From JBFWUM01 sp050247255 (GTDB lineage Bacteria > Acidobacteriota > Vicinamibacteria > Vicinamibacterales > UBA2999), in assembly GCA_050247255.1 (NCBI GenBank), contig JBFWUM010000027.1, forward strand, positions 1 through 52,209: a stretch of 52,209 nucleotides of DNA. The letters run 5' to 3'. A model generated the notes under the pieces. That model made no database searches. It saw nothing but the letters and a program-made list of their open reading frames with translations, and was not told the DNA's origin. Positions 18,229 through 25,583 of this stretch are shown here, one piece after another. Numbering within the stretch: the first letter of the stretch is position 1; each line of letters begins with the position of its first letter. The position numbers and the translations under genes are program-made.

Positions 18229-19401
18229 ATGGCCCCATCCGTGCTGAAACACCTGTGGCCGCCTGCCGACCCGGCGGTCATCGATGCCGGACGCGAAGGC
18301 GAAGCCGCCGTCGCCCGGGCGCGCGTCGTCGTCCTGCTGCTGCTCCTGGCGAGCCCGACGGCGACGCTGCTGCGTGAGCCCGGCGATCTGCCGGCGCTGC
18401 TCGCCATCGGCCTGGACACGCTCTTCATTGCCGCGAGCGTCGCGCTGGTGCGGTTGACGGCGCGGCCCGAGCCGCGTCCCTGGCTCGGCTTCATGACGGC
18501 CGCCGCCGACGTCAGCTTCGTCAGCGTGTATCACGCGTTCGTGTTCATGAGCGGCAACGCGGCCATGGCGCTCGGCAGCCGCGTGATGTTCGCACTCTAC
18601 CTGCTGGCGATCGCCGCGACGAGCCTGCGTCAGGACCGCCGCATTGCGACGTTCGCCGGCGCGCTGGCTGTGGTGCAGTGGCTGGCGCTGGTCGTCTGGG
18701 CGGGCGCCGCCGGCCTGATGGACACCGCGGCGGCCAGCGGGCGCTTCTACGGCGACACCGGCATCGGCGGCCAGGCCGAAGAGATTGTCATGATCGGCGT
18801 GACGACCCTGCTCGTGCGGATGATCGTGGCGCGGGCCGGCGCGCTGCGGCTGTCGTCGGTCCGCGACAGCCTCACCGGGCTGCTGACGCGGGCGCACTTC
18901 GAGGAGCGGCTGGCCACCGAGTTGATTCGCAGCGCGCGCCACCGCCGGCCGCTGACGCTGGCCCTCATCGACCTCGACTACTTCAAGCAGATCAACGACA
19001 CCTACGGCCACCCGACCGGCGACATCGTCCTGCGCGAGGTCGGCAGCCGCCTGGGCGCGGCCGTGCGGCGCACCGACCTGTCGGCGCGCATCGGCGGCGA
19101 CGAGTTCGCGCTGGTGCTGGTCGATACCAGCGCCGCCGACGCAGCGGTGAAGCTGGAAGAGATTCGCTCGGCCGTGGCGACACGGGTCATCCCGACGCGC
19201 GACGGGAGCGGGGTCGACATCACGCTCTCGGCCGGCGTGGCGGTCTACCCGGGAGACGGTGAGGATACCGACGCGCTGGTCTCGGCGGCCGACGCCCGGC
19301 TGCTCGTGGCGAAGCAGCGCGGCCGCAACTGCCTGGTGGTCAGCGCAGCCGAGACGCCGGCACCGCGGCGGCCCTCCGGCGCCGGCAGCTGGAAACTCTG
19401 A
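18229..19401 (+). CDS. Membrane diguanylate cyclase (GGDEF)
   Basis: 390 residues from the ATG at 18229; a longer upstream frame overlaps the ABC gene and is not credible. The N-terminal half has about six hydrophobic segments (ARVVVLLLLLASPT through LAVVQWLALVVWAGA), forming a membrane sensor without a recognisable ligand domain. The C-terminal GGDEF domain is complete: DSLTGLLTRAHFEE, the metal Asp in LIDLDYFKQINDTYGH, RIGGDEFALVL in the active site, and an RxxD inhibitory site (RRTD) five residues before it. It should synthesise cyclic di-GMP with product inhibition. Confidence 0.93.
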   Translation: MAPSVLKHLWPPADPAVIDAGREGEAAVARARVVVLLLLLASPTATLLREPGDLPALLAIGLDTLFIAASVALVRLTARPEPRPWLGFMTAAADVSFVSVYHAFVFMSGNAAMALGSRVMFALYLLAIAATSLRQDRRIATFAGALAVVQWLALVVWAGAAGLMDTAAASGRFYGDTGIGGQAEEIVMIGVTTLLVRMIVARAGALRLSSVRDSLTGLLTRAHFEERLATELIRSARHRRPLTLALIDLDYFKQINDTYGHPTGDIVLREVGSRLGAAVRRTDLSARIGGDEFALVLVDTSAADAAVKLEEIRSAVATRVIPTRDGSGVDITLSAGVAVYPGDGEDTDALVSAADARLLVAKQRGRNCLVVSAAETPAPRRPSGAGSWKL

Positions 19402-19415
19402 TCTAGACTGAGGGC

Positions 19416-20222
19416 GTGCGGCGCCGTCCTTTCCTCGTCGCGTCGGTCGCGCTGGCTGCGCTGGCGCTGGCGGCGACCGTGCACGCGCAGTTCGGCCGCG
19501 GCCGCATGTTTGCGCGCATTGCGACCCCGGCCGATTTCGATGGCCGCTTCCAGTTCTGCCGCATTGTCTTTCGCAACGCGCCGACCGGAGATGGCGGCGG
19601 CTGGGGCGTGGACTACCCGCAGGCCGACGAGAACCTCTCGATCCGCCTGGCCGAACTGACCCGTACGCCCGTCAGCTTCGCCGCAGCCAACGCGCCGAAC
19701 CATGCGCTGGTGCGCTTCACCGATCCCGAGCTTTTCCAGTGCCCGTTCGTGATGATGACCGAGCCGGGCGGCGCCTTCCTCGACCAGGACGAAGCCGACG
19801 CGCTGCGGACCTACGTGCTGAAGGGCGGGTTCCTCTGGGCGGACGACTTCTGGGGCGAGTACGCCTTCCGCCACTGGGAAGCGCAGCTGCGGAAGGCGCT
19901 GCCGATCGCCGACTACCCCATCTTCGAGCTGCCGCCCGAGCATCCGCTGCTGAACGCCCAGTTCGTGACGAAGGTGGTGCAGATCCCGTCGATCGGCTGG
20001 GCGTTCAACGGCCGCACGTCCGAGCGCGGCGCCGACAGCGCCGTCCCGCACGCGCGCGGCATCGCCGACCGCAACGGCCGCTTGATGGTGCTGATGACGC
20101 ACAACACCGACTACGGCGACTCCTGGGAGCGCGAAGGCGACGACCCGCGCTACTTCTACGCCTTTGGCCCGGACGGGTATGCGTTCGGGATCAATGCGGT
20201 GCTATACGCGCTGACGCATTAG
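19416..20222 (+). CDS. Exported DUF4159 protein
   Basis: 268 residues from a GTG at 19416, 14 bases after the diguanylate cyclase. Signal peptide to about residue 25 (ALAATVHAQ). The body matches DUF4159, a GATase-like fold: FCRIVFRNAPTGDGGGWGVDYPQADENLSIRLAELT, FMMTEPGGAFLDQDEADALRTYVLKGGFLWADDFWGEYAF and the terminal TDYGDSWEREG-type block. The family is commonly linked to exported or MoxR-associated systems in other phyla; no such neighbours are seen here. Function unknown. Confidence 0.85.
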   Translation: MRRRPFLVASVALAALALAATVHAQFGRGRMFARIATPADFDGRFQFCRIVFRNAPTGDGGGWGVDYPQADENLSIRLAELTRTPVSFAAANAPNHALVRFTDPELFQCPFVMMTEPGGAFLDQDEADALRTYVLKGGFLWADDFWGEYAFRHWEAQLRKALPIADYPIFELPPEHPLLNAQFVTKVVQIPSIGWAFNGRTSERGADSAVPHARGIADRNGRLMVLMTHNTDYGDSWEREGDDPRYFYAFGPDGYAFGINAVLYALTH

Positions 20223-20397
20223 GGGTGCTAGCACCGATTCTTGTCGGTGCTATCGGCGATTCTGGTCGGTGCTAGAGGTGATGCTGGTCGGTGCTATCGC
20301 TGCGGCGCATTGGTGCTAGCACTGACAAGCAGCCCGTTAGCACCGACCCGGTGCAGCCTCCCAGCACTCACAAGGCGCAGCCTGCCCTAGCACCGAC
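20221..20397. repeat. 22-bp-period repeat array filling a convergent intergenic region
   Basis: Five tandem units of exactly 22 bases start at 20221, 20243, 20265, 20287 and 20309, sharing the core GGTGCTA at positions 4-10 (GTCGGTGCTA in three of them). The first unit includes the last two bases of the TAG stop of the plus-strand gene. The other half carries the same core inverted, TAGCACCGAC, at 20338-20347 and 20388-20397 with a degenerate copy at 20362-20371. It ends at the stop of the minus-strand gene at 20399. No unique spacers, so it is not a CRISPR. Confidence 0.85.
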
Positions 20398-20398
20398 A

Positions 20399-21856
20399 CT
20401 ATCTTTGAAAGAGCTGTCTGACGTCGGGCTTCACGACCTTCCCCATGGCGTTTCGAGGCAGGGACCCGACCGGCATGAGCGCTCGGGGCAGCTTATAGGG
20501 AGCGAGTCGATCCCTGGCCCACGCCTGCAGCTCGTTGATCGGCAGCGCGGAGCCCGGCCGCAGTTCGACCGCCGCCGCCACGCGCTCCCCCCACTCCTCG
20601 TCCGGCACGCCGACAACCGCGCATTCGGCGATGGCGGGATGATCGCGCAGCACGGCTTCGATCTCCAGCGCTGACACCTTGAAGCCGCCGGTCTTGATGA
20701 TGTCGACGCTCGTCCGTCCGAGCAGTCGGTAGGAGCCGTCTTCCTCGACGGCCACGTCGCCGGTGCGGAACCAGCCATCGTGAAATGCTGCCTGCGTTTC
20801 CTCGGGGCGCTGCCAGTACTCCTTGAACACCGTGGGGCCGCGCACCTCGAGCTCGCCGTCGACAAGCCGAACCTCCACGCCGGGCAGCGGCTGGCCGACG
20901 AAACCTGGGCGCCGTTCCCCATCGAGCGGGTTCGACAGCGCCATGCCGATCTCCGTCATCCCGTAGCGCTCGAGCAGCGTGTGGCCGGTGATCTGGCGCC
21001 AGCGCTCGAGCGTCTGCACCGGCAGCGCGGCTGAGCCGGACATCATCAGCCGCAGACCGCACACGCCGCCGGACCAGCGCTCGCGCGTGGCGGCATCGGC
21101 GCCGTCCCACGCGCCGATCAGCCGGTGATAGATGGTGGGCACGGCAGTAAACACGGTCACCTCGCCGGATGCCAGCCGTTCCCACACGGCGGTCGCATCG
21201 ACCGAAGGCGGCATCTCCACCGTCGCGTGCACGGCCAGCGCCGAGCAGAGGCCGTTGATGACCCCGTGGACGTGGTGCAGCGGCAGCACGAGCAGCAGGC
21301 AATCGCTCGGCTGCCATCCCCACGCCTCGACCAGCGACGACACCTGCGCCCCGATGTTCGCGTGCGACGTCACCACCCCCTTGGGCCGGCCGGTGGTGCC
21401 GCTGGTGTAGATGATCATCGCGCGCCGATTGGCGCCGAGGAATGGACCGCTGGTCCGGCCCGCCGAAGCGCCTGGCGCGAAGGCGGCCGGCCCCCATGTC
21501 AGAGCTTCGGCCGTTGTCAGGAACCTTGCGCCGGCGGCTTCGGCCAGCGGGCGCAGCATCGCGGCAGCGCTCTCGTCAGCGACAACGATGGATGCGCCGG
21601 AATCGGCGATCACGTATTCGAGCTCGCCGCGCGGATGCGAGAGCGCCATCGGCACGGCCACGCCGCCGGCGCGCCAGATGCCCCGCTGCACCGCCGCATA
21701 AGAAAACCCCGGGGCGACGAAGTACGCGACCCGTGCCTCCGCCAGGTCTTCCGCACCCTGCAGCAGCGCGCCCGCGACCTGGCTGGACGCGCCGTCGAGA
21801 TCCGCGTACGTATGCGCGCCGTCGCGATCGACGATGGCGATCTTGGAGGTGGTCAA
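20399..21856 (-). CDS. Malonyl-CoA synthetase-like acyl-CoA ligase
   Basis: AMP-forming acyl-CoA ligase of 485 residues. Adenylation motifs are visible: IIYTSGTTGRPKGVV (P-loop), LERYGMTEIGMALSNP, WFRTGDVAVEEDG and the C-terminal catalytic Lys in PRNAMGKVVK. The strings LPLHHVHGVINGL and LMMSGSAALP together with ERYGMTEIGMALS are those of the MatB/ACSF3 group that activates malonate or methylmalonate. Its ATG overlaps the stop of the upstream FAD monooxygenase (ATGA), so the two are coupled. Malonate is the best guess for the substrate; another short dicarboxylic or fatty acid is possible. Confidence 0.8.
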   Translation of the reverse strand: MTTSKIAIVDRDGAHTYADLDGASSQVAGALLQGAEDLAEARVAYFVAPGFSYAAVQRGIWRAGGVAVPMALSHPRGELEYVIADSGASIVVADESAAAMLRPLAEAAGARFLTTAEALTWGPAAFAPGASAGRTSGPFLGANRRAMIIYTSGTTGRPKGVVTSHANIGAQVSSLVEAWGWQPSDCLLLVLPLHHVHGVINGLCSALAVHATVEMPPSVDATAVWERLASGEVTVFTAVPTIYHRLIGAWDGADAATRERWSGGVCGLRLMMSGSAALPVQTLERWRQITGHTLLERYGMTEIGMALSNPLDGERRPGFVGQPLPGVEVRLVDGELEVRGPTVFKEYWQRPEETQAAFHDGWFRTGDVAVEEDGSYRLLGRTSVDIIKTGGFKVSALEIEAVLRDHPAIAECAVVGVPDEEWGERVAAAVELRPGSALPINELQAWARDRLAPYKLPRALMPVGSLPRNAMGKVVKPDVRQLFQR

Positions 21857-23118
21857 CGGACCACCGACAGCGACGGGCGCGCGTTGAGGACGTTGGGATC
21901 GAAGCCGGCCGTCTGCTTGTAGCTGCGCGAGATCGCCTCGAGCTCCTCGCGGCTGATGATCGTGTCGAGATCGGTGAAGCCGTCAGGAGCGCGCTCTTCG
22001 ACGATCTCCATGCACTTCTCCGGGCCGACGCCGCGGTTGGCGAGCACGATGGCGGCGGTCGCCGGGCGCCGCGCCGCGTCATAGGCCAGGATGGCCGCCT
22101 CGATCGACGGCTGCAGCGCCAGCTCACGCGCCAGCACCCGCGCGTCGAGAATGGCCTGCGACGCGCCGTTCGACCCGACGGGATACATCGGGTGCGCGGC
22201 GTCGCCGAGCATCGTCACGCGGCCGTGGACCCAGGTCGGCAGCGGAGCGCGATCGACCATCGGGTAGCGATAGATGGCCTCGGCGCTGCGAATCATCGCC
22301 GGCACGTCGAGAAAATCGAAAACGAAATTGCTGAAGGGGGCGACAGCCTCCTCGGCGGTGGCGCGGTGCTCCCAGTCCTGCACCGGCATCGGCTGGTCCT
22401 CGGCGTTCTTGAACTCCGCGACCCAGTTGATGAGCGCCTTCCCCTGCTGTTCGAGCCGCCGCGAGATCGGGTAGACCACGACCCGCCGCGCGAAGTGACC
22501 GGCCATGATCATCGTCCGGCCGCCGAGGAACGGCGCGCCGATGGTGGTGCCGCGCCACATTGTGATGCCGTTCCACTTCGGCGGCCCCTCGTCCGGATAG
22601 ATCATCCGGCGGACCACTGAGTGGACGCCGTCGCAGCCGACCAGCAGGTCGGCGTCGACGCGATCGACGCCGGCACCGCCGCGTCGGCCGGCGAACTCCG
22701 CCCAGACGCCGCGGTCCGACTGGCCGAACGCCGACAGCTGATGGCCGGTATGGATGCGCTCGGCGCCGAGCCGCGTGGCGACCGCCCGGCTCAGCAGCCC
22801 GAGCAGCTCACCGCGGTGAATCGAGAACTGCGGCCACTTGTAGCCAGCGCCCAGCCCGCGCGGCTCCGACCAGATCCGCTGCCCACGCCTGGAGTAGTAC
22901 GCCAGTTCCGCCGTCGGAATGGCGACCGCATCCAGGTCGTCGAGCAGGCCCAGCTCGGTCAGTTCCCGCGCCGCGTGCGGCAGGATGTTGATGCCGACGC
23001 CAAGCTCCTTGATGGCCGGCGAGGACTCGTAGATGTCGATGTCGTCGATACCCGCGGCATACAGCGAGAGCGCCAACGTCATGCCGCCGATGCCGCCGCC
23101 CGCGATCGCAATTTTCAT
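21853..23118 (-). CDS. FAD-dependent aromatic-type monooxygenase (PHBH/PhzS-like)
   Basis: 421-residue flavoprotein monooxygenase. The N-terminal Rossmann motif is MKIAIAGGGIGGMTLALSL. The DG motif is LLVGCDGVHSVVRRM and the GD motif MLGDAAHPMYPVGSNGASQAI. The C-terminal region is typical of the group annotated as flavin-dependent oxidoreductase or PhzS-like. The enzyme should hydroxylate a phenolic or heteroaromatic acid with NAD(P)H. It is cotranscribed with the acyl-CoA ligase downstream, which would fit a small catabolic module, but the substrate is unknown. It is divergent from bcp with a 16-base AT-rich spacer. Confidence 0.82.
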   Translation of the reverse strand: MKIAIAGGGIGGMTLALSLYAAGIDDIDIYESSPAIKELGVGINILPHAARELTELGLLDDLDAVAIPTAELAYYSRRGQRIWSEPRGLGAGYKWPQFSIHRGELLGLLSRAVATRLGAERIHTGHQLSAFGQSDRGVWAEFAGRRGGAGVDRVDADLLVGCDGVHSVVRRMIYPDEGPPKWNGITMWRGTTIGAPFLGGRTMIMAGHFARRVVVYPISRRLEQQGKALINWVAEFKNAEDQPMPVQDWEHRATAEEAVAPFSNFVFDFLDVPAMIRSAEAIYRYPMVDRAPLPTWVHGRVTMLGDAAHPMYPVGSNGASQAILDARVLARELALQPSIEAAILAYDAARRPATAAIVLANRGVGPEKCMEIVEERAPDGFTDLDTIISREELEAISRSYKQTAGFDPNVLNARPSLSVVR

Positions 23119-23134
23119 GGTTTAATTTTTCCCT

Positions 23135-23593
23135 ATGCCGCTCATCGATCCCGGAAAGAAAGCGCCCGCTTTCGCGCTCAAGGACCAGCACGGCAAGACC
23201 CACCGCCTCTCGGACTACGAGGGCCGGCCGGTCATCCTGTACTTTTACCCCAAAGACGACACGCCCGGCTGCACGCAGGAGTCCTGCGACTTCCAGGCGC
23301 GGTTGCCGAAGCTGAAGACGTCGAAAGCAGTGGTGCTGGGCGTCAGCATCCTCGACGAGGCGAGCAAGGCGAAGTTCGCCGGCAAGTACGACCTGACGTT
23401 CCCGCTGCTGGCCGACGCCGACCACGCCGTCGCAGACAAATACGGCGTCTGGCAGGAGAAGTCGAACTACGGGAAGAAGTACATGGGCATTGCCCGGACG
23501 ACCTACCTGATTGGCCCCGACGGCAAGGTGCAGCAGCGCTGGGACAAGGTGAAGGTCAACGGCCACGCCGACGAGGTCCTGGCGGCGCTGTAG
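23135..23593 (+). CDS. bcp: Thioredoxin-dependent peroxiredoxin, Bcp/PrxQ type
   Basis: 152-residue peroxiredoxin. FYPKDDTPGCTQESCDF carries the peroxidatic Cys46 and a resolving Cys51 five residues later, the atypical two-Cys arrangement of Bcp. It reduces hydroperoxides in the cytoplasm with thioredoxin. The start codon has no Shine-Dalgarno sequence: the 16 bases separating it from the divergent start at 23118 are mostly T-rich (TTTAATTTTTCCCT), which could hold a -10 element for a very short leader or leaderless transcript. It ends in a long hairpin shared with the convergent gene. Confidence 0.95.
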   Translation: MPLIDPGKKAPAFALKDQHGKTHRLSDYEGRPVILYFYPKDDTPGCTQESCDFQARLPKLKTSKAVVLGVSILDEASKAKFAGKYDLTFPLLADADHAVADKYGVWQEKSNYGKKYMGIARTTYLIGPDGKVQQRWDKVKVNGHADEVLAAL

Positions 23594-23597
23594 GCCG

Positions 23598-23632
23598 CCC
23601 CTTTACGGGGTGGCACCCCGTGAAGGGGTGCC
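23598..23632. terminator. Long GC hairpin with two alternative folds between convergent genes
   Basis: 23598-23611 pairs with 23615-23628 (14 bp, one wobble, 3-base loop). Alternatively 23612-23619 pairs with 23625-23632 (perfect 8 bp, 5-base loop). The element starts four bases after the bcp stop and touches the stop of the convergent gene at 23633. There is no U-run, but the stem is strong enough to act as a bidirectional terminator or RNA 3'-end protector. Confidence 0.65.
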
Positions 23633-24049
23633 CTACTCGACGAAACGCTGACGGACGTCCGGCGGCGGCAGGAAGCAGACGTCCTCACCGAACATGCGGT
23701 GCCGGTGCCGCGCGATGAAATCGTAGACGGCATCGCGCAGCGCCCGCGGCACGAGCATCGCCGCCCGGCCGAGCAGCCGCCACGCGCCGCCCATGTAGAC
23801 GGCCGCGCGCAGCGCCGCCGCCGAACGCACGAACACCCGCTCACCGGCCTGCCCCTGCTCCACCCAGACCATCGAGTCGACCCCCTGCAGCCGCGCATGG
23901 CGCGCGCGGATGTCGGCGGCGAGGGTCCCCTGCAGCGGCGCGAAACGCAGCTCGTGCCGCCGTTCATGCCGCAGGATGAACTGCACGCTGGATGCGCACA
24001 GGCCGCAGGCGCCGTCGTAGAGCAGGAGCGGAGGCGTGGCCGGGCTCAC
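23633..24049 (-). CDS. DUF393 thiol-disulfide oxidoreductase-like protein
   Basis: 138 residues from GTG 24049, which overlaps the stop of the upstream glycosyltransferase gene (GTGA). The start LLLYDGACGLCASSVQFILRHER carries the CGLC motif of DUF393, a thioredoxin-like family, followed by LRFAPLQGTLAADIRARH. The C-terminal half (AMLVPRALRDAVYDFIARHRHRMFG) also fits the family. A disulfide-exchange role is assumed from the motif; partners are unknown. The longer open frame that reaches 24712 is only antisense to the glycosyltransferase body and is rejected. Confidence 0.85.
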   Translation of the reverse strand: MSPATPPLLLYDGACGLCASSVQFILRHERRHELRFAPLQGTLAADIRARHARLQGVDSMVWVEQGQAGERVFVRSAAALRAAVYMGGAWRLLGRAAMLVPRALRDAVYDFIARHRHRMFGEDVCFLPPPDVRQRFVE

Positions 24050-24999
24050 ACCCGGATCGTAGCGTAGGCCCGGTGCAGCAGGCGAGGCGCGACGCGCAGC
24101 CCCATTTCGAGCAGCCCGAAACGCAACTGGCGCGGCAGCGCCGGCTCGTTGGCCCTGGCGCGCGCCAGCGCCTCGGCGGCCTCGGGATAGCGGCCGGCGA
24201 TGAACAGCTGCTTCCCTTCGTCGAGGGCCACGAGCGCCTTTCGCCGCGCGATCTGCCGTCGAATCAACGCGCGCTGGGGCGGCGTGAACGGCAGGCGCGG
24301 CTCGAGATCGGCCAGCACGTCGATGTAGGCGCGCACCATCGCCGGCGTGTCGTGCGAGAGGCTCCCTTCGCGGCGCCGGTGCCGCACCAGCGGCGTCGCG
24401 TGCCACGCGATCCGCCCGCCGCGGAGCGCCACCCGCAGCCAGAGGTGCGCATCCTCCGATCGGCGGAACTGATCGGGAAACAGACCCGCGTCGATCAGCG
24501 CCTGCCGCCGCGCGACCGTGCACGACGTCAGCACCGTGCACTCCTCGGCAATCAGGCGTTCCACCGTCACGTCCGGATGCGACGGCGTCACCTCCATCAG
24601 CCGCCTGCCGTCGAGCGCCCCGCCGACGATGCTCCCGTCGGAGTACAGCAGCGCCAGCGAGGGCTGCTCGCGCATCCGCCGGATTTGTTCTTCCAGGAAC
24701 GTCGGCAGCCACACATCGTCGCTGTCGAGGAGCGCGATGAACTCGCCGCGCGCCTCCCGAATGGCCAGGTTGCGCGCGCCGCTGGGCCCGGTGTTGCGCT
24801 GGACGAGATAGGTGATGCGCTCGCGATACGGCGCCAGGGCCGCTTCGAATGCCGGCGTGTCAGGGGAGCCGTCGTTGACGACGAGGACTTCGTAATCCGT
24901 GAAGGTCTGCGCGAAGACCGACTCGAGCGTGCCGGCGATGAACGGCGCGGAGTTGTAGGCGGGGATGACGATCGAGACGGCGGGCGCAGGCATCGGCAA
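24046..24999 (-). CDS. Family 2 glycosyltransferase
   Basis: 317 residues. GT-A fold motifs: VSIVIPAYNSAPFIAGTLES, VVNDGSPD, GARNLAIREARGEFIALLDSDDVWLP with the DxD-like SDD, and an acceptor region with FRRSEDAHLWLRV. The C-terminal 100 residues are helical and probably not membrane-spanning. It is likely to transfer a sugar from a nucleotide donor to a cell-surface polymer; donor and acceptor are unknown. The gene overlaps the DUF393 gene by four bases. No other surface-polysaccharide gene is adjacent. Confidence 0.88.
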   Translation of the reverse strand: MPMPAPAVSIVIPAYNSAPFIAGTLESVFAQTFTDYEVLVVNDGSPDTPAFEAALAPYRERITYLVQRNTGPSGARNLAIREARGEFIALLDSDDVWLPTFLEEQIRRMREQPSLALLYSDGSIVGGALDGRRLMEVTPSHPDVTVERLIAEECTVLTSCTVARRQALIDAGLFPDQFRRSEDAHLWLRVALRGGRIAWHATPLVRHRRREGSLSHDTPAMVRAYIDVLADLEPRLPFTPPQRALIRRQIARRKALVALDEGKQLFIAGRYPEAAEALARARANEPALPRQLRFGLLEMGLRVAPRLLHRAYATIRV

Positions 25000-25033
25000 G
25001 GTCGGCCATTCAAAAAGAAGGCCGGGCCGGGGG

Positions 25034-25108
25034 GCGGTGGTCGGTGGTCGGTGGTCGGTGGTCGGACGGTCGAGCTAGGAGCCGACCACCGACCAACGAC
25101 CACCGACC
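25034..25108. repeat. Inverted GGTCGGT heptamer arrays, long perfect hairpin
   Basis: 25039-25065 consists of GGTCGGT heptamers in exact 7-base phase. 25082-25108 holds the inverted heptamers CCGACCA, CCGACCA, ACGACCA, CCGACC. The inner border is 16 bases. The array begins immediately after the TAG (25111-25109) of the minus-strand cytochrome gene and lies between it and the glycosyltransferase start at 24999. The unit is the same as at 17292-17312. Confidence 0.85.
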
Positions 25109-25546
25109 CTAGGGCTTCGTCGTGAGAATCGTAATCGTGTCGAGTTCCGCTTTCGTGGCCGGCAGTTCCGCAGCCGGCGACTCGGGGAACTTGTTGGCGC
25201 GCAGCAGCGCGGCGACGATCTCGGAGTACTGCTGGTCGGTCAGCGCGCCAGGCTGCCCCGGCGGCATGAACGACTTCATGTAGTCGAACAGCTCGCCCGC
25301 CGGCTTCTTGTTCCAGCTGAACTGGAACTCCGGCCCGGCGAGGCTGGGCGCGCCGGCGCCGGCGGTGTACTCGGCGCCATGGCAGGCGGCGCAGTTCTCC
25401 TGGTACAGCGTGTTTCCGCGCTCGGCCTGGGCCGCGGTATAAACGCCGTCCCATACCGTCTTCGTCTGGCCGCTCGCGTTTGTGCCGGCGACGACGACAG
25501 CCACGTAGGCCGCGGCGCCGATGGCGATGAGTCCTCTGATCGTCAT
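25109..25546 (-). CDS. Exported cytochrome c, partner of the PQQ dehydrogenase
   Basis: 145 residues from the ATG at 25546 (MTIRGLIAIGAAAYVAVVVA). Signal peptide to about residue 26, haem motif CAACH at 52-56, and a likely axial Met in SFMPPGQPGALTDQQYSEIV. The latter block is typical of class I cytochromes fused to or encoded beside quinoprotein alcohol dehydrogenases. It lies 37 bases downstream of the PQQ dehydrogenase gene on the same strand, so it is probably the direct electron acceptor. An earlier in-frame ATG would add ten residues before the signal; the shorter form is preferred. Confidence 0.85.
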   Translation of the reverse strand: MTIRGLIAIGAAAYVAVVVAGTNASGQTKTVWDGVYTAAQAERGNTLYQENCAACHGAEYTAGAGAPSLAGPEFQFSWNKKPAGELFDYMKSFMPPGQPGALTDQQYSEIVAALLRANKFPESPAAELPATKAELDTITILTTKP

Positions 25547-25583
25547 GGTCGTCCCAGTATTCAGTCCCCTCATGAAGCGGCTG

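Noticed and set aside
20221..20397. CRISPR-like array
   Set aside because: Repeats are contiguous with a 22-bp period and have no unique spacers; no cas gene is nearby.
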